From NCBI RefSeq assembly GCF_001029105.3, contig NZ_CP011807.3, positions 2,976,001 through 3,040,000 on the forward strand: DNA of 64,000 bases, given 5' to 3'. A program made the translations under genes and the position numbers. Origin of the DNA: Pandoraea faecigallinarum (lineage in GTDB: Bacteria; Pseudomonadota; Gammaproteobacteria; Burkholderiales; Burkholderiaceae). Below the pieces are notes generated by a model. The model was given only the letters and a program-made list of their open reading frames with translations, was not told the DNA's origin and ran no database searches. Below, piece after piece: positions 27,514-36,527 of the stretch (position 1 is its first letter; every line of letters begins with the position of its first letter).

Positions 27514-27816
27514 ATGATCGAAGGACTCGAGAAACTGCTGGCCGCGGGCAAAGACAATGCGCTGCTGCGCTTCGGCCTCGGAAAGGCCTATCTTGATGCG
27601 CAGAACTTCGCGCTGGCCGCCGATCATCTTGCGCACTGTGTGGCGTTCGACCCCGCATACACCGCTGCATGGAAGCTGCTGGGCAAAGCTCGCCAGGGCG
27701 CAGGCGACGCGACCGGGGCGCGCGACGCGTGGACACGCGGCATCGCCGCCGCCCAAGCTCACGGCGACCGGCAGGCCGAGAAGGAAATGACCGTTTTTCT
27801 CAAACGGCTGGGCTGA
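27514..27816 (+). CDS. Small tetratricopeptide-repeat protein
   Basis: A 100-residue soluble protein built from TPR helices. ALLRFGLGKAYLDAQNFALAADHLAHCVAFDPAYTAAW is one full repeat with the usual spacing of Gly/Ala and Pro, and a second follows (KLLGKARQGAGDATGARDAWTRGI). There is no signal peptide. The ATG at 27514 lies just after an A/T-rich promoter-like stretch. Proteins of this size and sequence are common as uncharacterised TPR proteins in Burkholderiaceae; partner unknown. The LysE gene follows after 119 bp. Confidence 0.8.
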   Translation: MIEGLEKLLAAGKDNALLRFGLGKAYLDAQNFALAADHLAHCVAFDPAYTAAWKLLGKARQGAGDATGARDAWTRGIAAAQAHGDRQAEKEMTVFLKRLG

Positions 27817-27935
27817 ATTCGCGTCATGTGACCGATCGGTATTTCGGAACCGGCGTGTTGGCGGCGGGCGTGGTATCGTGCAGCCTGCCCTTTACAAGAG
27901 ACTCGAACGCATCGAGCGTTCGGCACACCACGACA

Positions 27936-28568
27936 ATGCCTGAGATCTCCACCTGGCTGGCTTTCGCCCTGGTCGCCATCGGCATGGCCCTGACGCCGGG
28001 ACCGAACATGATGTACCTGATTTCGCGCTCGCTATGCCAGGGGCCGGCCGCCGGCCTCGTATCGCTAGGAGGTGTCGCGCTGGGCTTCGTCTTCTACATG
28101 CTGTGCGCTGCGTTCGGTATTACCGCCCTGCTGTTCGCCGTGCCGTTCGCGTATGATGCGCTGCGTTTCGGCGGCGCGCTGTATCTGTTCTGGCTATCGT
28201 GGCAGGCACTCAAGCCAGGCGGCCGTTCGCCGTTCGAGATGCGTACGCTCCCCAAGGATAGCAACCGTCGCCTTTTCACGATGGGTCTGCTGACCTCGGT
28301 GCTCAATCCGAAAATTGCCATGCTTTATCTGGCACTGCTCCCGCAGTTCGTGCATCCCGGACATGGCAGCGTCCTGACGCAGTCGCTGCTTCTCGGCGTG
28401 ACGCAGATCGTTGCGAGCGTCGCCGTCAACGCATCCGTTGCGTTGTCGGCCGGCACCATTTCCCGCTTCCTCGGTCAACGCCCGGCTTGGGTGCGCATTC
28501 AACGCTACCTGATGGGCGGCGTGCTGGGGGCGCTGGCGCTGCGCATGGCGACGGAAGCCCGTCGCTGA
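27936..28568 (+). CDS. LysE/RhtB-family amino-acid exporter
   Basis: Inner-membrane exporter of 210 residues with about five to six hydrophobic helices, the usual LysE/RhtB size. The signature is near the start: LVAIGMALTPGPNMMYLISRSLCQGPAAGLVSLGGVALG, where the TPGPN motif is diagnostic. GLLTSVLNPKIAMLYLALLPQFV is the second conserved region. The start ATG at 27936 precedes the first helix directly. Substrate (lysine, threonine, homoserine lactone or other) cannot be read from the sequence. Confidence 0.9.
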   Translation: MPEISTWLAFALVAIGMALTPGPNMMYLISRSLCQGPAAGLVSLGGVALGFVFYMLCAAFGITALLFAVPFAYDALRFGGALYLFWLSWQALKPGGRSPFEMRTLPKDSNRRLFTMGLLTSVLNPKIAMLYLALLPQFVHPGHGSVLTQSLLLGVTQIVASVAVNASVALSAGTISRFLGQRPAWVRIQRYLMGGVLGALALRMATEARR

Positions 28569-28783
28569 GCATTCGATGGCGCCAGATGGGCATTCGGAAC
28601 GCCGGATGCCTGCATCGCTCTAATCGCGCACTGACCCCACAGTTTGCCGCCTCGTACGACCCCTCACATTTTTCGGGGGGTGACGTCCCGGGCGTGGCAT
28701 ACTGCTCCGATTTCGCCGCGCGGCGGGGATCCACGCAGCGCTAGGCCGGCCGGCCTGTTCCCATCCTGCATTTTTCGTTGGGT

Positions 28784-31303
28784 ATGTCCTTGAAGCATTG
28801 TTTGCCGCCTCGTGCGCCATCGCATCGCGCGCACCGCTTGTCCCCCGTCGTCACGTCTCAGGCGCAGTCATCGCACGCCGCCTCGCCCCCACTCCATGGA
28901 CGTCCCCACGCGCGCCAGCGCGGATTCGGCACGCTGGCCGTTATCCTTGCCACGTTGGCAGGGTTGGCTGTCGTCGCCGCGCTGATCGTCGGTTATGCAT
29001 TGATCGTGATGCGCCCGAACCTGCCGCCGCTGGACGTCATTACCGACTACCGGCCGAAGGTGCCATTGCGTGTCTACACGGCCGATAACGTGCTGATCGG
29101 AGAATTCGGCGAGGAGCGTCGCAGTCTGGTAACCATCGACCAGATCCCGGACGTCATGAAAAAAGCGGTGCTCGCCATCGAGGACTACCGCTTCTACGAT
29201 CACGGCGGCGTCGATTTCATCGGGATTCTGCGTGCGGGCGTCTCGGACGTGATGCACCGGGGCGCGGCACAGGGCGCCAGCACGATCACCATGCAGGTCG
29301 CGCGCAACTTCTTCCTCTCACGCGAGAAGACGGCCACGCGCAAGATCTACGAAATGCTGCTCGCGTACAAGATCGAATCCGCGCTGTCCAAGGACAAGAT
29401 TCTCGAGCTGTACATGAACCAGATTTATCTGGGACAACGCGCTTACGGCTTTGCCAGCGCGGCACGCATCTACTTCGGCAAGGATCTGAAAGACGTCACC
29501 CTCGGTGAAGCGGCGATGCTCGCCGGCCTGCCCAAGGCACCGTCCGCCTACAACCCCATCGTCAATCCCAAGCGCGCGAAGATCCGTCAGGAGTACATCC
29601 TAAAGCGCATGCTCGATCTGGGTTACATCTCGCGCAATCAGTATGAAGACGCCCTGCACGAGCCGATTCGCACGCGCACATCCGGCAACGAGTACAACGT
29701 GCATGCCGAGTACGTCGCCGAAATGGTGCGCCAGGCCGTGTACGACGAATACAAGGACGACGCGTACACGCGCGGCCTGAGCGTCATCACCACGCTCGAT
29801 TCGAAGAAGCAACAGGCCGCTTATGAAGCGGTACGCGCAGGCGTGCTCGATTACGAGCGTCGCCACGCCTATCGCGGCGCGGAAGGTTTCGTGGAGTTGC
29901 CGGCCGCCATGCCGGACCGTCAGCAACTGATCGAAGATACGTTGCTTGAGCATCCGGATAACGGAGATCTTGTCGCTGCGGTGGTCGTGGCCGCGAGCAC
30001 GTCGCAAGTCACGGCGGTGCCGCTCTCGGGCGACGCCGCGGTGGTCAATGGCGACGGCATCGGTTTTGCCGCGTCCGCGCTCTCGCCCAAAGCGAGCGAG
30101 AAACTCCGCATTCGTCCGGGTTCGATCATCCGGATCATGAAGGACGCCAGGGGCAAGTGGCGCATTTCGCAGTTGCCCGAGGTGCAGGGTTCGCTCGTCT
30201 CCCTCTCGCCGGACGACGGCGCCATTCGCGCGCTGATCGGCGGTTTCGATTTCAACCAGAGCAAGTTCAACCGTGCGACGCAGGCGTGGCGTCAGCCGGG
30301 CTCCACCTTCAAGCCGGTGGTCTACTCGGCGGCCATCGAAAAGGGTGTGAGTCCCGCCACGATGGTGATGGACGGCCCGCTGAACCTGCCGCCCGCACAA
30401 ACCGGCGGACAGGCCTGGGACCCGCATGACGACGATGCCTTCAGTGGGCCGATGACCGTACGCGAAGGACTGCAACGCTCGAAGAACCTCGTGGCGATCC
30501 GTCTGCTGCAATTCGCGGGCACGCAGTACACGCAGGACTACGCGACCCGCTTCGGCTTCGACGCCGACAAGGTGCCGCCATACCTGCCCATGGCGCTGGG
30601 CGCCGGGCAGACCACCCCGCTGCAACTGGCCGGCGCCTACGCCGTGTTCGCAAACGGCGGCTATCGCGTCGCGCCGTATCTCATCAGCGAAATTCGCGAT
30701 GCACGCGGCAACGTGCTGAACAAGGCGACGCCGGTCGTTGCAGGCGTGAATGCCGCGCGCGCCATCTCCGCGCCGAACGCGTTCATCATGAACAGCCTGT
30801 TGCAAACGGTCGCGCAACGCGGTACGGGGTCGGGCACGAACGCGCTCAAGCGTACCGACATTGCAGGCAAGACCGGAACGACCAACGATGCCGTCGACGG
30901 CTGGTTCGCAGGCTATCAGCGTTCGCTCGTTGCGGTGGCATGGCTCGGTTTCGACCAGCCGAAGACGCTGGGCAGCCGGGAATTCGGCGCGCAACTGGCG
31001 TTGCCGGTCTGGCTCAAGTACATGGGTGTAGCGTTGAGCGGCGTGCCGCAGCAGCAAATGCCGATGCCCGACGGCGTGAGCGTCGTGAACGGCGAGCTGT
31101 ACGAGTCCGACAAGCTGCCGGGCAACGGGTTTGTCGCGAGCATCGGTATCGAGGACAACAGCGGCGGCTTCTCGCTGCCGTTCTTCGGTAACCGCTCGCC
31201 ATCCCCGGCCGCGCCCCCGCCAGCGGCCGGTCAACCGCCCTCGCCCGGCGGGACCGACGCGAGCGAAAAGGCCCGCATTCTCGACATGTTCAAGCATCCG
31301 TGA
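28784..31303 (+). CDS. mrcA: Penicillin-binding protein 1A
   Basis: Bifunctional peptidoglycan synthase of 839 residues. A basic cytoplasmic tail leads into one membrane anchor (about 50-75). The GT51 transglycosylase domain has VLAIEDYRFYDHGGVD (catalytic Glu) and GASTITMQVARNFFLSRE. The OB-like insertion is followed by the transpeptidase domain with the active-site Ser in PGSTFKPVVY, the second motif in RSKN and the KTGTTND box. The proline-rich C-terminal tail ends DMFKHP. The ATG at 28784 is preferred over a TTG six bases earlier. No pilus or competence genes are adjacent, unlike in many species. Confidence 0.93.
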   Translation: MSLKHCLPPRAPSHRAHRLSPVVTSQAQSSHAASPPLHGRPHARQRGFGTLAVILATLAGLAVVAALIVGYALIVMRPNLPPLDVITDYRPKVPLRVYTADNVLIGEFGEERRSLVTIDQIPDVMKKAVLAIEDYRFYDHGGVDFIGILRAGVSDVMHRGAAQGASTITMQVARNFFLSREKTATRKIYEMLLAYKIESALSKDKILELYMNQIYLGQRAYGFASAARIYFGKDLKDVTLGEAAMLAGLPKAPSAYNPIVNPKRAKIRQEYILKRMLDLGYISRNQYEDALHEPIRTRTSGNEYNVHAEYVAEMVRQAVYDEYKDDAYTRGLSVITTLDSKKQQAAYEAVRAGVLDYERRHAYRGAEGFVELPAAMPDRQQLIEDTLLEHPDNGDLVAAVVVAASTSQVTAVPLSGDAAVVNGDGIGFAASALSPKASEKLRIRPGSIIRIMKDARGKWRISQLPEVQGSLVSLSPDDGAIRALIGGFDFNQSKFNRATQAWRQPGSTFKPVVYSAAIEKGVSPATMVMDGPLNLPPAQTGGQAWDPHDDDAFSGPMTVREGLQRSKNLVAIRLLQFAGTQYTQDYATRFGFDADKVPPYLPMALGAGQTTPLQLAGAYAVFANGGYRVAPYLISEIRDARGNVLNKATPVVAGVNAARAISAPNAFIMNSLLQTVAQRGTGSGTNALKRTDIAGKTGTTNDAVDGWFAGYQRSLVAVAWLGFDQPKTLGSREFGAQLALPVWLKYMGVALSGVPQQQMPMPDGVSVVNGELYESDKLPGNGFVASIGIEDNSGGFSLPFFGNRSPSPAAPPPAAGQPPSPGGTDASEKARILDMFKHP

Positions 31304-31364
31304 TCGCCGGACGGACGCCCACAGGGGCTAGCGCTCAGGACGTCACTTCGATCTCGTAACGCTT

Positions 31365-31398
31365 GCGAAGCGGCCGCCCGGACAGGCGGCCGCTTCGC
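31365..31398. terminator. Hairpin terminator after mrcA
   Basis: Perfect 14-bp stem GCGAAGCGGCCGCC / GGCGGCCGCTTCGC with a six-base loop, but only a weak T-run afterwards. Confidence 0.6.
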
Positions 31399-31553
31399 CT
31401 TCCCGGTGTCACGTCCACACACCCCGCACACGCGCGTGCCCATACGCGGCCTGGCGCACGTCGAGCGCAAGAACGTACAAGCGCACGACGATGCGAACCC
31501 GCTATGCTGGCGGCTTCGGACCTTCGCCCATCTTCCTTCAGGAACGTCTCACC

Positions 31554-32360
31554 ATGCCGGTTCTGTCCCGCACGGCAAGCTTTGCCACAGGCGCCCGCGA
31601 CACCTTGCCGATGATCGTCGGCGCGGCCCCCTTCGGCCTCATTTTCGGTGCGTTGGTCGCCACGACGCCGCTCGCGCTGTGGCATGGTCAACTGATGTCG
31701 CTGTCCGTCTTTGCCGGATCGAGCCAGTTCATTGCGGCCGGTCTGTTCGCCACCGGCGTGGGTTACGTCGTGCTGTGGGCGACCACGCTCATCGTCAATC
31801 TGCGCCATATGCTGTATGCGGCCAACCTGCTGCCGCATGTGAAGCATCTCGATTGGCGTTGGCGTGCGGTGCTGGGCTTCGTGCTCACGGACGAGACGTT
31901 CGCCGTCACGAGCAGTTACTTCCACCGTCATCCCGACGATCCGATGGGACATTGGTATTTCCTCGGTTCCGGCCTGTCGATGTACGTGAACTGGCAAGTG
32001 TGGACGTTGGCCGGTCTGCTGTTCGGCGCTGCCTTTCCCCGTCTGCAAACGCTCGGACTCGACTTCGCGATGGTGGCGACGTTCATCGCGATCATCGTGC
32101 CGCAAATGGCGCGCATGCCGTGGGCCATCGCGACCGTCGTCGCGGGCACCGCTGCCTATCTGTGCCGCGCAATGCCCTACAAGCTCGGCCTGCTCGCGGC
32201 CGTGGCGCTCGGTATTGCCGCGGGCATGCTGGCGCTGCATGCGAAGCGCCGTAACGGCGCACGCCCGACATCGGGCCCCGGGAGCGATACGCATCGGCGC
32301 ACGCCGGACGATCGTTCGGGCATGCGCTCGCAGGAAACATCGGCGGGAGGGGCGCAATGA
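31554..32360 (+). CDS. azlC: AzlC-family branched-chain amino acid exporter, large subunit
   Basis: Membrane protein of 268 residues that pairs with AzlD for branched-chain amino acid export (YgaZH type). The AzlC signature is present: LPMIVGAAPFGLIFGALVATTPLALWHGQLMSLSVFAGSSQFIAAGLF and NLRHMLYAANLLPHV. There are about seven hydrophobic segments. The C-terminal ~35 residues are a polar Arg/Ser/Gly-rich tail beyond the normal end. The ATG at 31554 has AGGAA upstream. The stop overlaps the azlD start (ATGA). Confidence 0.9.
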   Translation: MPVLSRTASFATGARDTLPMIVGAAPFGLIFGALVATTPLALWHGQLMSLSVFAGSSQFIAAGLFATGVGYVVLWATTLIVNLRHMLYAANLLPHVKHLDWRWRAVLGFVLTDETFAVTSSYFHRHPDDPMGHWYFLGSGLSMYVNWQVWTLAGLLFGAAFPRLQTLGLDFAMVATFIAIIVPQMARMPWAIATVVAGTAAYLCRAMPYKLGLLAAVALGIAAGMLALHAKRRNGARPTSGPGSDTHRRTPDDRSGMRSQETSAGGAQ

Positions 32361-32680
32361 ACTATGTCGTCGCAATTCTCGGCATGGCGGCCGTGACGTT
32401 CGCGGTCAAGGCCGCCATCTTCGTCCTCGGCGATCGTGTGCGCTTCCCTGAGTGGCTGCGCGAAGCGTTATCGTTCGTGCCGGTCACGGTGCTCACCGCG
32501 ATCATCGTGCCGATGACGCTGGCCCCGCACGGCGAGGGGCTCGAATTGACGTGGCGCAATCCGCAGCTCGTGGCGGCCCTGCTGGCGACTGCCGTGTGCG
32601 CGGCAACGCGCCACCAGCTGCTCACCATCGGGGCTGGACTCGCTGTCTTCTTCGCGTGGCAGCTCGGCGTTCTCGCCTAA
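32357..32680 (+). CDS. azlD: AzlD-family branched-chain amino acid exporter, small subunit
   Basis: Membrane protein of 107 residues with four hydrophobic segments, the normal AzlD size. VVAILGMAAVTFAVKAAIFVLG and FVPVTVLTAIIVPM match the family. It overlaps azlC by four bases, so translation is coupled. Its terminator, 6 bp after the stop codon, is the site into which the IS element inserted. Confidence 0.9.
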   Translation: MNYVVAILGMAAVTFAVKAAIFVLGDRVRFPEWLREALSFVPVTVLTAIIVPMTLAPHGEGLELTWRNPQLVAALLATAVCAATRHQLLTIGAGLAVFFAWQLGVLA

Positions 32681-32685
32681 GAAAA

Positions 32686-32705
32686 AAGCGCCTAGCAAGG
32701 CGCTT
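32686..32705. repeat. Left 20-bp direct repeat flanking the IS (target duplication)
   Basis: AAGCGCCTAGCAAGGCGCTT, itself a hairpin (GCGCC / GGCGC), is identical to 34275-34294. The preceding AAAA and, on the other side, TTTTTT show that the uninterrupted site was a rho-independent terminator. Confidence 0.85.
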
Positions 32706-32718
32706 CAGATTGCTGACG

Positions 32719-32746
32719 AACCCCTCGTTTTTCGGAGCGAGGGGTT
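32719..32746 (-). terminator. Terminator inside the left IS end
   Basis: The stem CCCCTCG / CGAGGGG with flanking AA and TTTT lies just after the transposase stop. It stops transposase transcription reading out leftwards and would also stop read-in. Confidence 0.7.
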
Positions 32747-32753
32747 TTATCTT

Positions 32754-34220
32754 TTAGGCAAGGGCGAATGGGCAGCGTAAGGGCGCGCACATTGAGAGAC
32801 AAGCCCTCAGGACGCTCATGAGCCACCGAAACGGGCGCCAGAGGTACGAACGCTCGCCTAAACGCGCCCGTAGGCGCGCCACCAGCATCGCAATTTTCTT
32901 GATGTTCTGCGCCGCCGCAGCCAACAAGCACTGCTCGGCCACCTTGCGCAGCCCGCGCATGCGCGCATAGCGATGCCCATGCAGTTGCTTGGCATCGGCA
33001 AAGCTGCGTTCCACCGTCTCCTTGCGCCGCGCGTAAATGCGTCGTCCCCACTCGCTCAGCCGCCTCGCGTCCACCCGCTGCTTGGCGCGCTCCCAGACGT
33101 GGCGCGTCACCACCTTCACCGCGTTGGCACTGTTCGTGCACTGTGCTCGTACCGGGCAGCACCGGCATATCCGAGCATCGGATTTGTATTCCCGATAGCC
33201 GAGCCGGTTAGTCGTGCTGTACGGCAGCGCCTGTCCCTGCGGGCACACGTACTCGTTGCGGTACGCGTCGTACTGGAACTGCCGTTTGTAGAACAGCCCC
33301 GGCTTGTGGTTCGGCGTGCGATAGCCCATCACCCCGGCAATCTCCCGCTCCTCCAGCCCCTGGCACACCGCTGGCGTGAAGTAGCCAGCATCCAGCCCCA
33401 CCGCTTCCACCTTGAACTCAAAGCGCTCGCGCTGTCGATCCAGCCGCTCCAGATACGGCTGGCTGTCGTGCACCGAGGCCGGCGTCACATGCGTATCGGT
33501 AATGATCGCGTGCTTGGCGTCCACCGTGCGGTGGTCCAGATAGAAGAAGCCCTTCGGCTTGTCGTCCCGCACCATGTAGCCGCTGTCCGGATCGGTCCGG
33601 CTAATCTTGGTGTCCTTGCTCGACGGCGGCTCATCGTCGTCCCGATTCAGCGGCTTCTTGCCATGCGCGGCCCGGTCCGCATCCACTGCCGCATTGAGCT
33701 TCTCCAGATAGGCCGCAGGCGTCTGTTCCAGCTTTACCACGTCGAACTTGTTCTTGTTCGCGTTGGCCTTCAGGTGCGTGCTGTCGGTGTACAGCACACG
33801 GCCATCGACCAGACCACGGCCCATCGCCTGGCGCACGATCTCGTCGAAGATCTCCTGATACACCGTCGTGTCCGTGAAGCGTCGGCGGCGATTCTGTGAG
33901 AACGTCGACGCATCCGGCACCTTGTCGGTCAGCCGAAACCGGGCGAACCACCGGTAGGCGACGTTGACCTGGACCTCGCGCATCAACTGCCGCTCACTGC
34001 GCACCCCAAACAGGTAGCCGATGAACAGCAGCTTGAACATCACCACCGGATCGAGCGCCGGACGACCGTTGTCTGCGCAGTACAGATGCGCGACCTTTTC
34101 GCGGATGAATTCGAAATCCACTGCCGCGTCGATCTGGCGCAGCAGGTGGTCCTTCGGCACGAGTTCCTCGAGCGTCACCATCTCGAGTTCGTGCTGCGTG
34201 GGCGTCGGGATCTTTAGCAT
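32754..34220 (-). CDS. IS1182 family transposase
   Basis: DDE transposase of 488 residues, full length. The N-terminal DUF772-type domain has HLLRQIDAAVDFEFI and GRPALDPVVMFKLLFIGYLFGVRSERQLMREVQVNVAYRWF. The catalytic domain has YTDSTHLKANANKNKF (first Asp), KVEAVGLDAGYFTP (second Asp) and the C-terminal ETVERSFADAKQLHGHRYARMRG with the Glu. A four-Cys cluster (CRCCPVRAQCTN) lies before the Glu. The start is the ATG at 34220 (MLKIPTP). The frame is intact. Confidence 0.93.
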   Translation of the reverse strand: MLKIPTPTQHELEMVTLEELVPKDHLLRQIDAAVDFEFIREKVAHLYCADNGRPALDPVVMFKLLFIGYLFGVRSERQLMREVQVNVAYRWFARFRLTDKVPDASTFSQNRRRRFTDTTVYQEIFDEIVRQAMGRGLVDGRVLYTDSTHLKANANKNKFDVVKLEQTPAAYLEKLNAAVDADRAAHGKKPLNRDDDEPPSSKDTKISRTDPDSGYMVRDDKPKGFFYLDHRTVDAKHAIITDTHVTPASVHDSQPYLERLDRQRERFEFKVEAVGLDAGYFTPAVCQGLEEREIAGVMGYRTPNHKPGLFYKRQFQYDAYRNEYVCPQGQALPYSTTNRLGYREYKSDARICRCCPVRAQCTNSANAVKVVTRHVWERAKQRVDARRLSEWGRRIYARRKETVERSFADAKQLHGHRYARMRGLRKVAEQCLLAAAAQNIKKIAMLVARLRARLGERSYLWRPFRWLMSVLRACLSMCAPLRCPFALA

Positions 34221-34239
34221 CCTGCTATTAAAAAACAAA

Positions 34240-34262
34240 ACCCTCGCACTTGGCGAGGGTTT
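34240..34262. terminator. Hairpin inside the right IS end
   Basis: Stem CCCTCGC / GCGAGGG flanked by AAAA and TTT, just upstream of the transposase start. It would block read-in from outside transcription into the transposase. Confidence 0.6.
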
Positions 34263-34274
34263 GTCAGCAATCTG

Positions 34275-34294
34275 AAGCGCCTAGCAAGGCGCTT
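34275..34294. repeat. Right 20-bp direct repeat flanking the IS
   Basis: Identical to 32686-32705. It continues into TTTTTT, so it still looks like a working terminator for gshA or azlD. Confidence 0.85.
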
Positions 34295-34326
34295 TTTTCA
34301 TGGTGCCGGTTGTTCGTGTGAGGAAC

Positions 34327-34366
34327 GACGAAGGACGAAGGACGAAGGACGAAGGACGAAGGACGT
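34327..34366. repeat. Heptanucleotide tandem repeat (GACGAAG)5
   Basis: Five perfect copies of GACGAAG followed by GACGTC abut the gshA stop codon. Seven is not a multiple of three, but the array lies outside the reading frame, so slippage would change only the 3' untranslated part. Confidence 0.8.
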
Positions 34367-36018
34367 CAGACACTCACCGTCCCGAGCGTTCCGGCACGAT
34401 AGGCCGCCACGAACGCGTCGAAATCGCCGACTTGCGTGCGTTCGAGTTCGGCCTGCGCGTCGAGCGACTTGCGCGCCAGCGTCTCGAAGTGTTCGACGAC
34501 GGCCGCGTCGAGCGGCATCTCGCGCAGCGTGCGCGCGTGACGCTTGCTCCAATCCAGCGCAAACGCCTGAAACGCGCCGCCCTTCGTGCCGCGCAGCGGT
34601 TCGAGCGCCGCCATCACGCGTGCGGACGGCGTGAGCGACACGTCCTGTACCTTGGCGCGTTGCAGCGCCATCGAATGCGCGTAATGCGCGCCGCCCCGTT
34701 GCGCGTCGAACGCCGCGGCCGTGCGGTCGATGCGATCGAGCAACTCCTGCGCCCAGTCGAACAACGTGATCGCCTCGCCACCGCGGTGCAGCCTCAAACC
34801 GGGCTTGCGGCCCTCCTTCACCACGTGCGCGAAGTTGTCGCGATTTTCCGCGTTCTCCGCATTCGAGCACGACGGGCTGTTTTCCAGCGCGCAGAACAGC
34901 AGGAAGGCGTCGATGAAGCGTGCCGTGTCGACATCGATACCGACAGGCTGGAAGGGATCGATGTCGATGCAGCGCACTTCGACGTACTGCACGCCACGGC
35001 GCGCCAGTGCCTGTACCGGACGCTCGCCGCTATACGTCACGCGCTTCGGGCGAATCGTCGCATAGAACTCGTTTTCGATTTGCAGCAAGTTCGTCGACAA
35101 CTGAATCCATTCACCGTTACGCTTCGTGCCGAGCGCCTCGTAGGCGGGATGCGGCTGGCTGACAGCTTGCGTGAGCGCATCGATGTAGCTTGGCAGACAG
35201 TCGTAGCACGGCGAGACTTCGGACTGCGCACTGTTCTGATAGCCGAGATCGCTCATGCGCAGGCTCGTGGCGTACGGCAGACCCAGGGTGCCCTCGTCGA
35301 ACGACTCCAGACCGTGGTTGCGCCCGCGCAGGAACTCGGCATGCAGCACCGGCGACGCCCCGAACAGATACATCAACAGCCAGCTATAACGGCGAAAATT
35401 GCGAATGAGGGCGACATACCGCGCCGACTGATAGTCGCGCGCGGAATCCGTCGAACCTTCGGCTTCGCGCAGCAGTTCCCAGACAGGTTCGGCCAGCGAG
35501 AAGTTGTAATGGATGCCGGCGATGCACTGCATCGGCTTGCCATAACGTAGCGCGAGGCCCCGGCGATACACGTGCTTGAGCAGGCCGATGTGCGAGGTGC
35601 CGTAGTCGGCAATCGGAATCACCTCCTCGGGCGGCAGTGCGGGCGGCATCGAATCGCTCCACAGCAGCTCGGCGCCGAGCTTGCGATAGGCGAACTGATG
35701 GATCTCATTGAGGCGGGCGATGACCTCGGCGGCGTCGCGTTGCGGCGGCGTAATGAATTCGAGCAGCGCTTCTGAGTAGTCGGTGGTGATCTCGTCGTTG
35801 GTCAGCGCCGAGCCGAGCGCGCGCGGATGCGGCGTCAGTGCGAGTGCGCCGTTGTCTTCGACGCGCAGCGTTTCGCGTTCGATTCCCGACAGGCCCTGAC
35901 CGAGCAGGTCCCGGTGCGCCGGTTGCATGACGAGCGCGAGGCGCTGGTCGAGTAACGCATGAGTGCCGGCATGAGCGGCGCGAGCCGTGTGTTCGTTTTG
36001 ACGATTCTGGTTTTCCAA
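34366..36018 (-). CDS. gshA: Glutamate-cysteine ligase
   Basis: First enzyme of glutathione synthesis, joining L-glutamate and L-cysteine with ATP. It has 550 residues and is of the Escherichia coli (class I) type. Recognisable phrases are [12 protein letters not shown] near residue 43, [43 protein letters not shown] and [19 protein letters not shown] short polar extension precedes the domain. The start ATG at 36018 has GAGGGATGG close upstream. The (GACGAAG)5 array abuts its stop codon, and the IS-interrupted terminator lies just beyond. Confidence 0.93.
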   Translation of the reverse strand: MENQNRQNEHTARAAHAGTHALLDQRLALVMQPAHRDLLGQGLSGIERETLRVEDNGALALTPHPRALGSALTNDEITTDYSEALLEFITPPQRDAAEVIARLNEIHQFAYRKLGAELLWSDSMPPALPPEEVIPIADYGTSHIGLLKHVYRRGLALRYGKPMQCIAGIHYNFSLAEPVWELLREAEGSTDSARDYQSARYVALIRNFRRYSWLLMYLFGASPVLHAEFLRGRNHGLESFDEGTLGLPYATSLRMSDLGYQNSAQSEVSPCYDCLPSYIDALTQAVSQPHPAYEALGTKRNGEWIQLSTNLLQIENEFYATIRPKRVTYSGERPVQALARRGVQYVEVRCIDIDPFQPVGIDVDTARFIDAFLLFCALENSPSCSNAENAENRDNFAHVVKEGRKPGLRLHRGGEAITLFDWAQELLDRIDRTAAAFDAQRGGAHYAHSMALQRAKVQDVSLTPSARVMAALEPLRGTKGGAFQAFALDWSKRHARTLREMPLDAAVVEHFETLARKSLDAQAELERTQVGDFDAFVAAYRAGTLGTVSV

Positions 36019-36527
36019 CTTCCATCCCTCTGGACAAGCGCAGTGCTATGGCATGACGGTCACCGGCAAAACCCGCCATGACAGGCGTCACGGTCGGTTT
36101 GCGTTTCGGCGGCGAACGGCGTGCGGAGGTCTACGGGGGTGCCGACGGCGGCGGCACGGCCGCCGGAACCTGGACTCCGGGGGACGCGCCCGATGCGCGG
36201 CACGGCGCGAATTTGGCCTGAGCATAACTGAAAACGCCAAACCGCGTCGGACGCCACTTCGGCACGACTTTTCGGGACACCTGTCTCGAAGTTCGCATCG
36301 ACATCGGCCGCAATGCCGTTCAACGTCGGCGTCGGTCCCGATCAGGGGCGTGAGCCTCGCTCAGGTGTCGATTTCGAACCCTCACCGTAGCGCAGCCTCG
36401 GTATGGATCGGCATGGACCGCCGCACGAGCCACAGTGGCGGTCCCGGCAGCAGCCTCAGCGCCAGCCTGAGTCCGCCTGCGCGAATGCCGCATTGGCGGC
36501 CCGTCGCCGCCCGCCGATACTCACACC
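36019..36527. other. Gap between gshA and the TauE/SafE gene
   Basis: 509 bp without a supported gene. It must hold the two divergent promoters. Open frames on both strands are composition artefacts without ribosome sites, and I see no clear palindrome. Confidence 0.4.

Larger units (their letters stand above)
32706..34274 (-). mobile_element. IS1182-family insertion sequence, complete (1569 bp)
   Basis: The ends CAGATTGCTGACGAACCCCTCG (left) and its near-complement CGAGGGTTTGTCAGCAATCTG (right) are terminal inverted repeats. The element carries one transposase gene and a hairpin terminator inside each end, and is bounded by a 20-bp direct repeat of a terminator hairpin. It shows no sign of decay, so it may be active or recently inserted. 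Confidence 0.9.

Noticed and set aside
29600-31297. A 565-codon open frame opposite mrcA.
   Set aside because: It is antisense to a well-supported PBP1A and has no domain.
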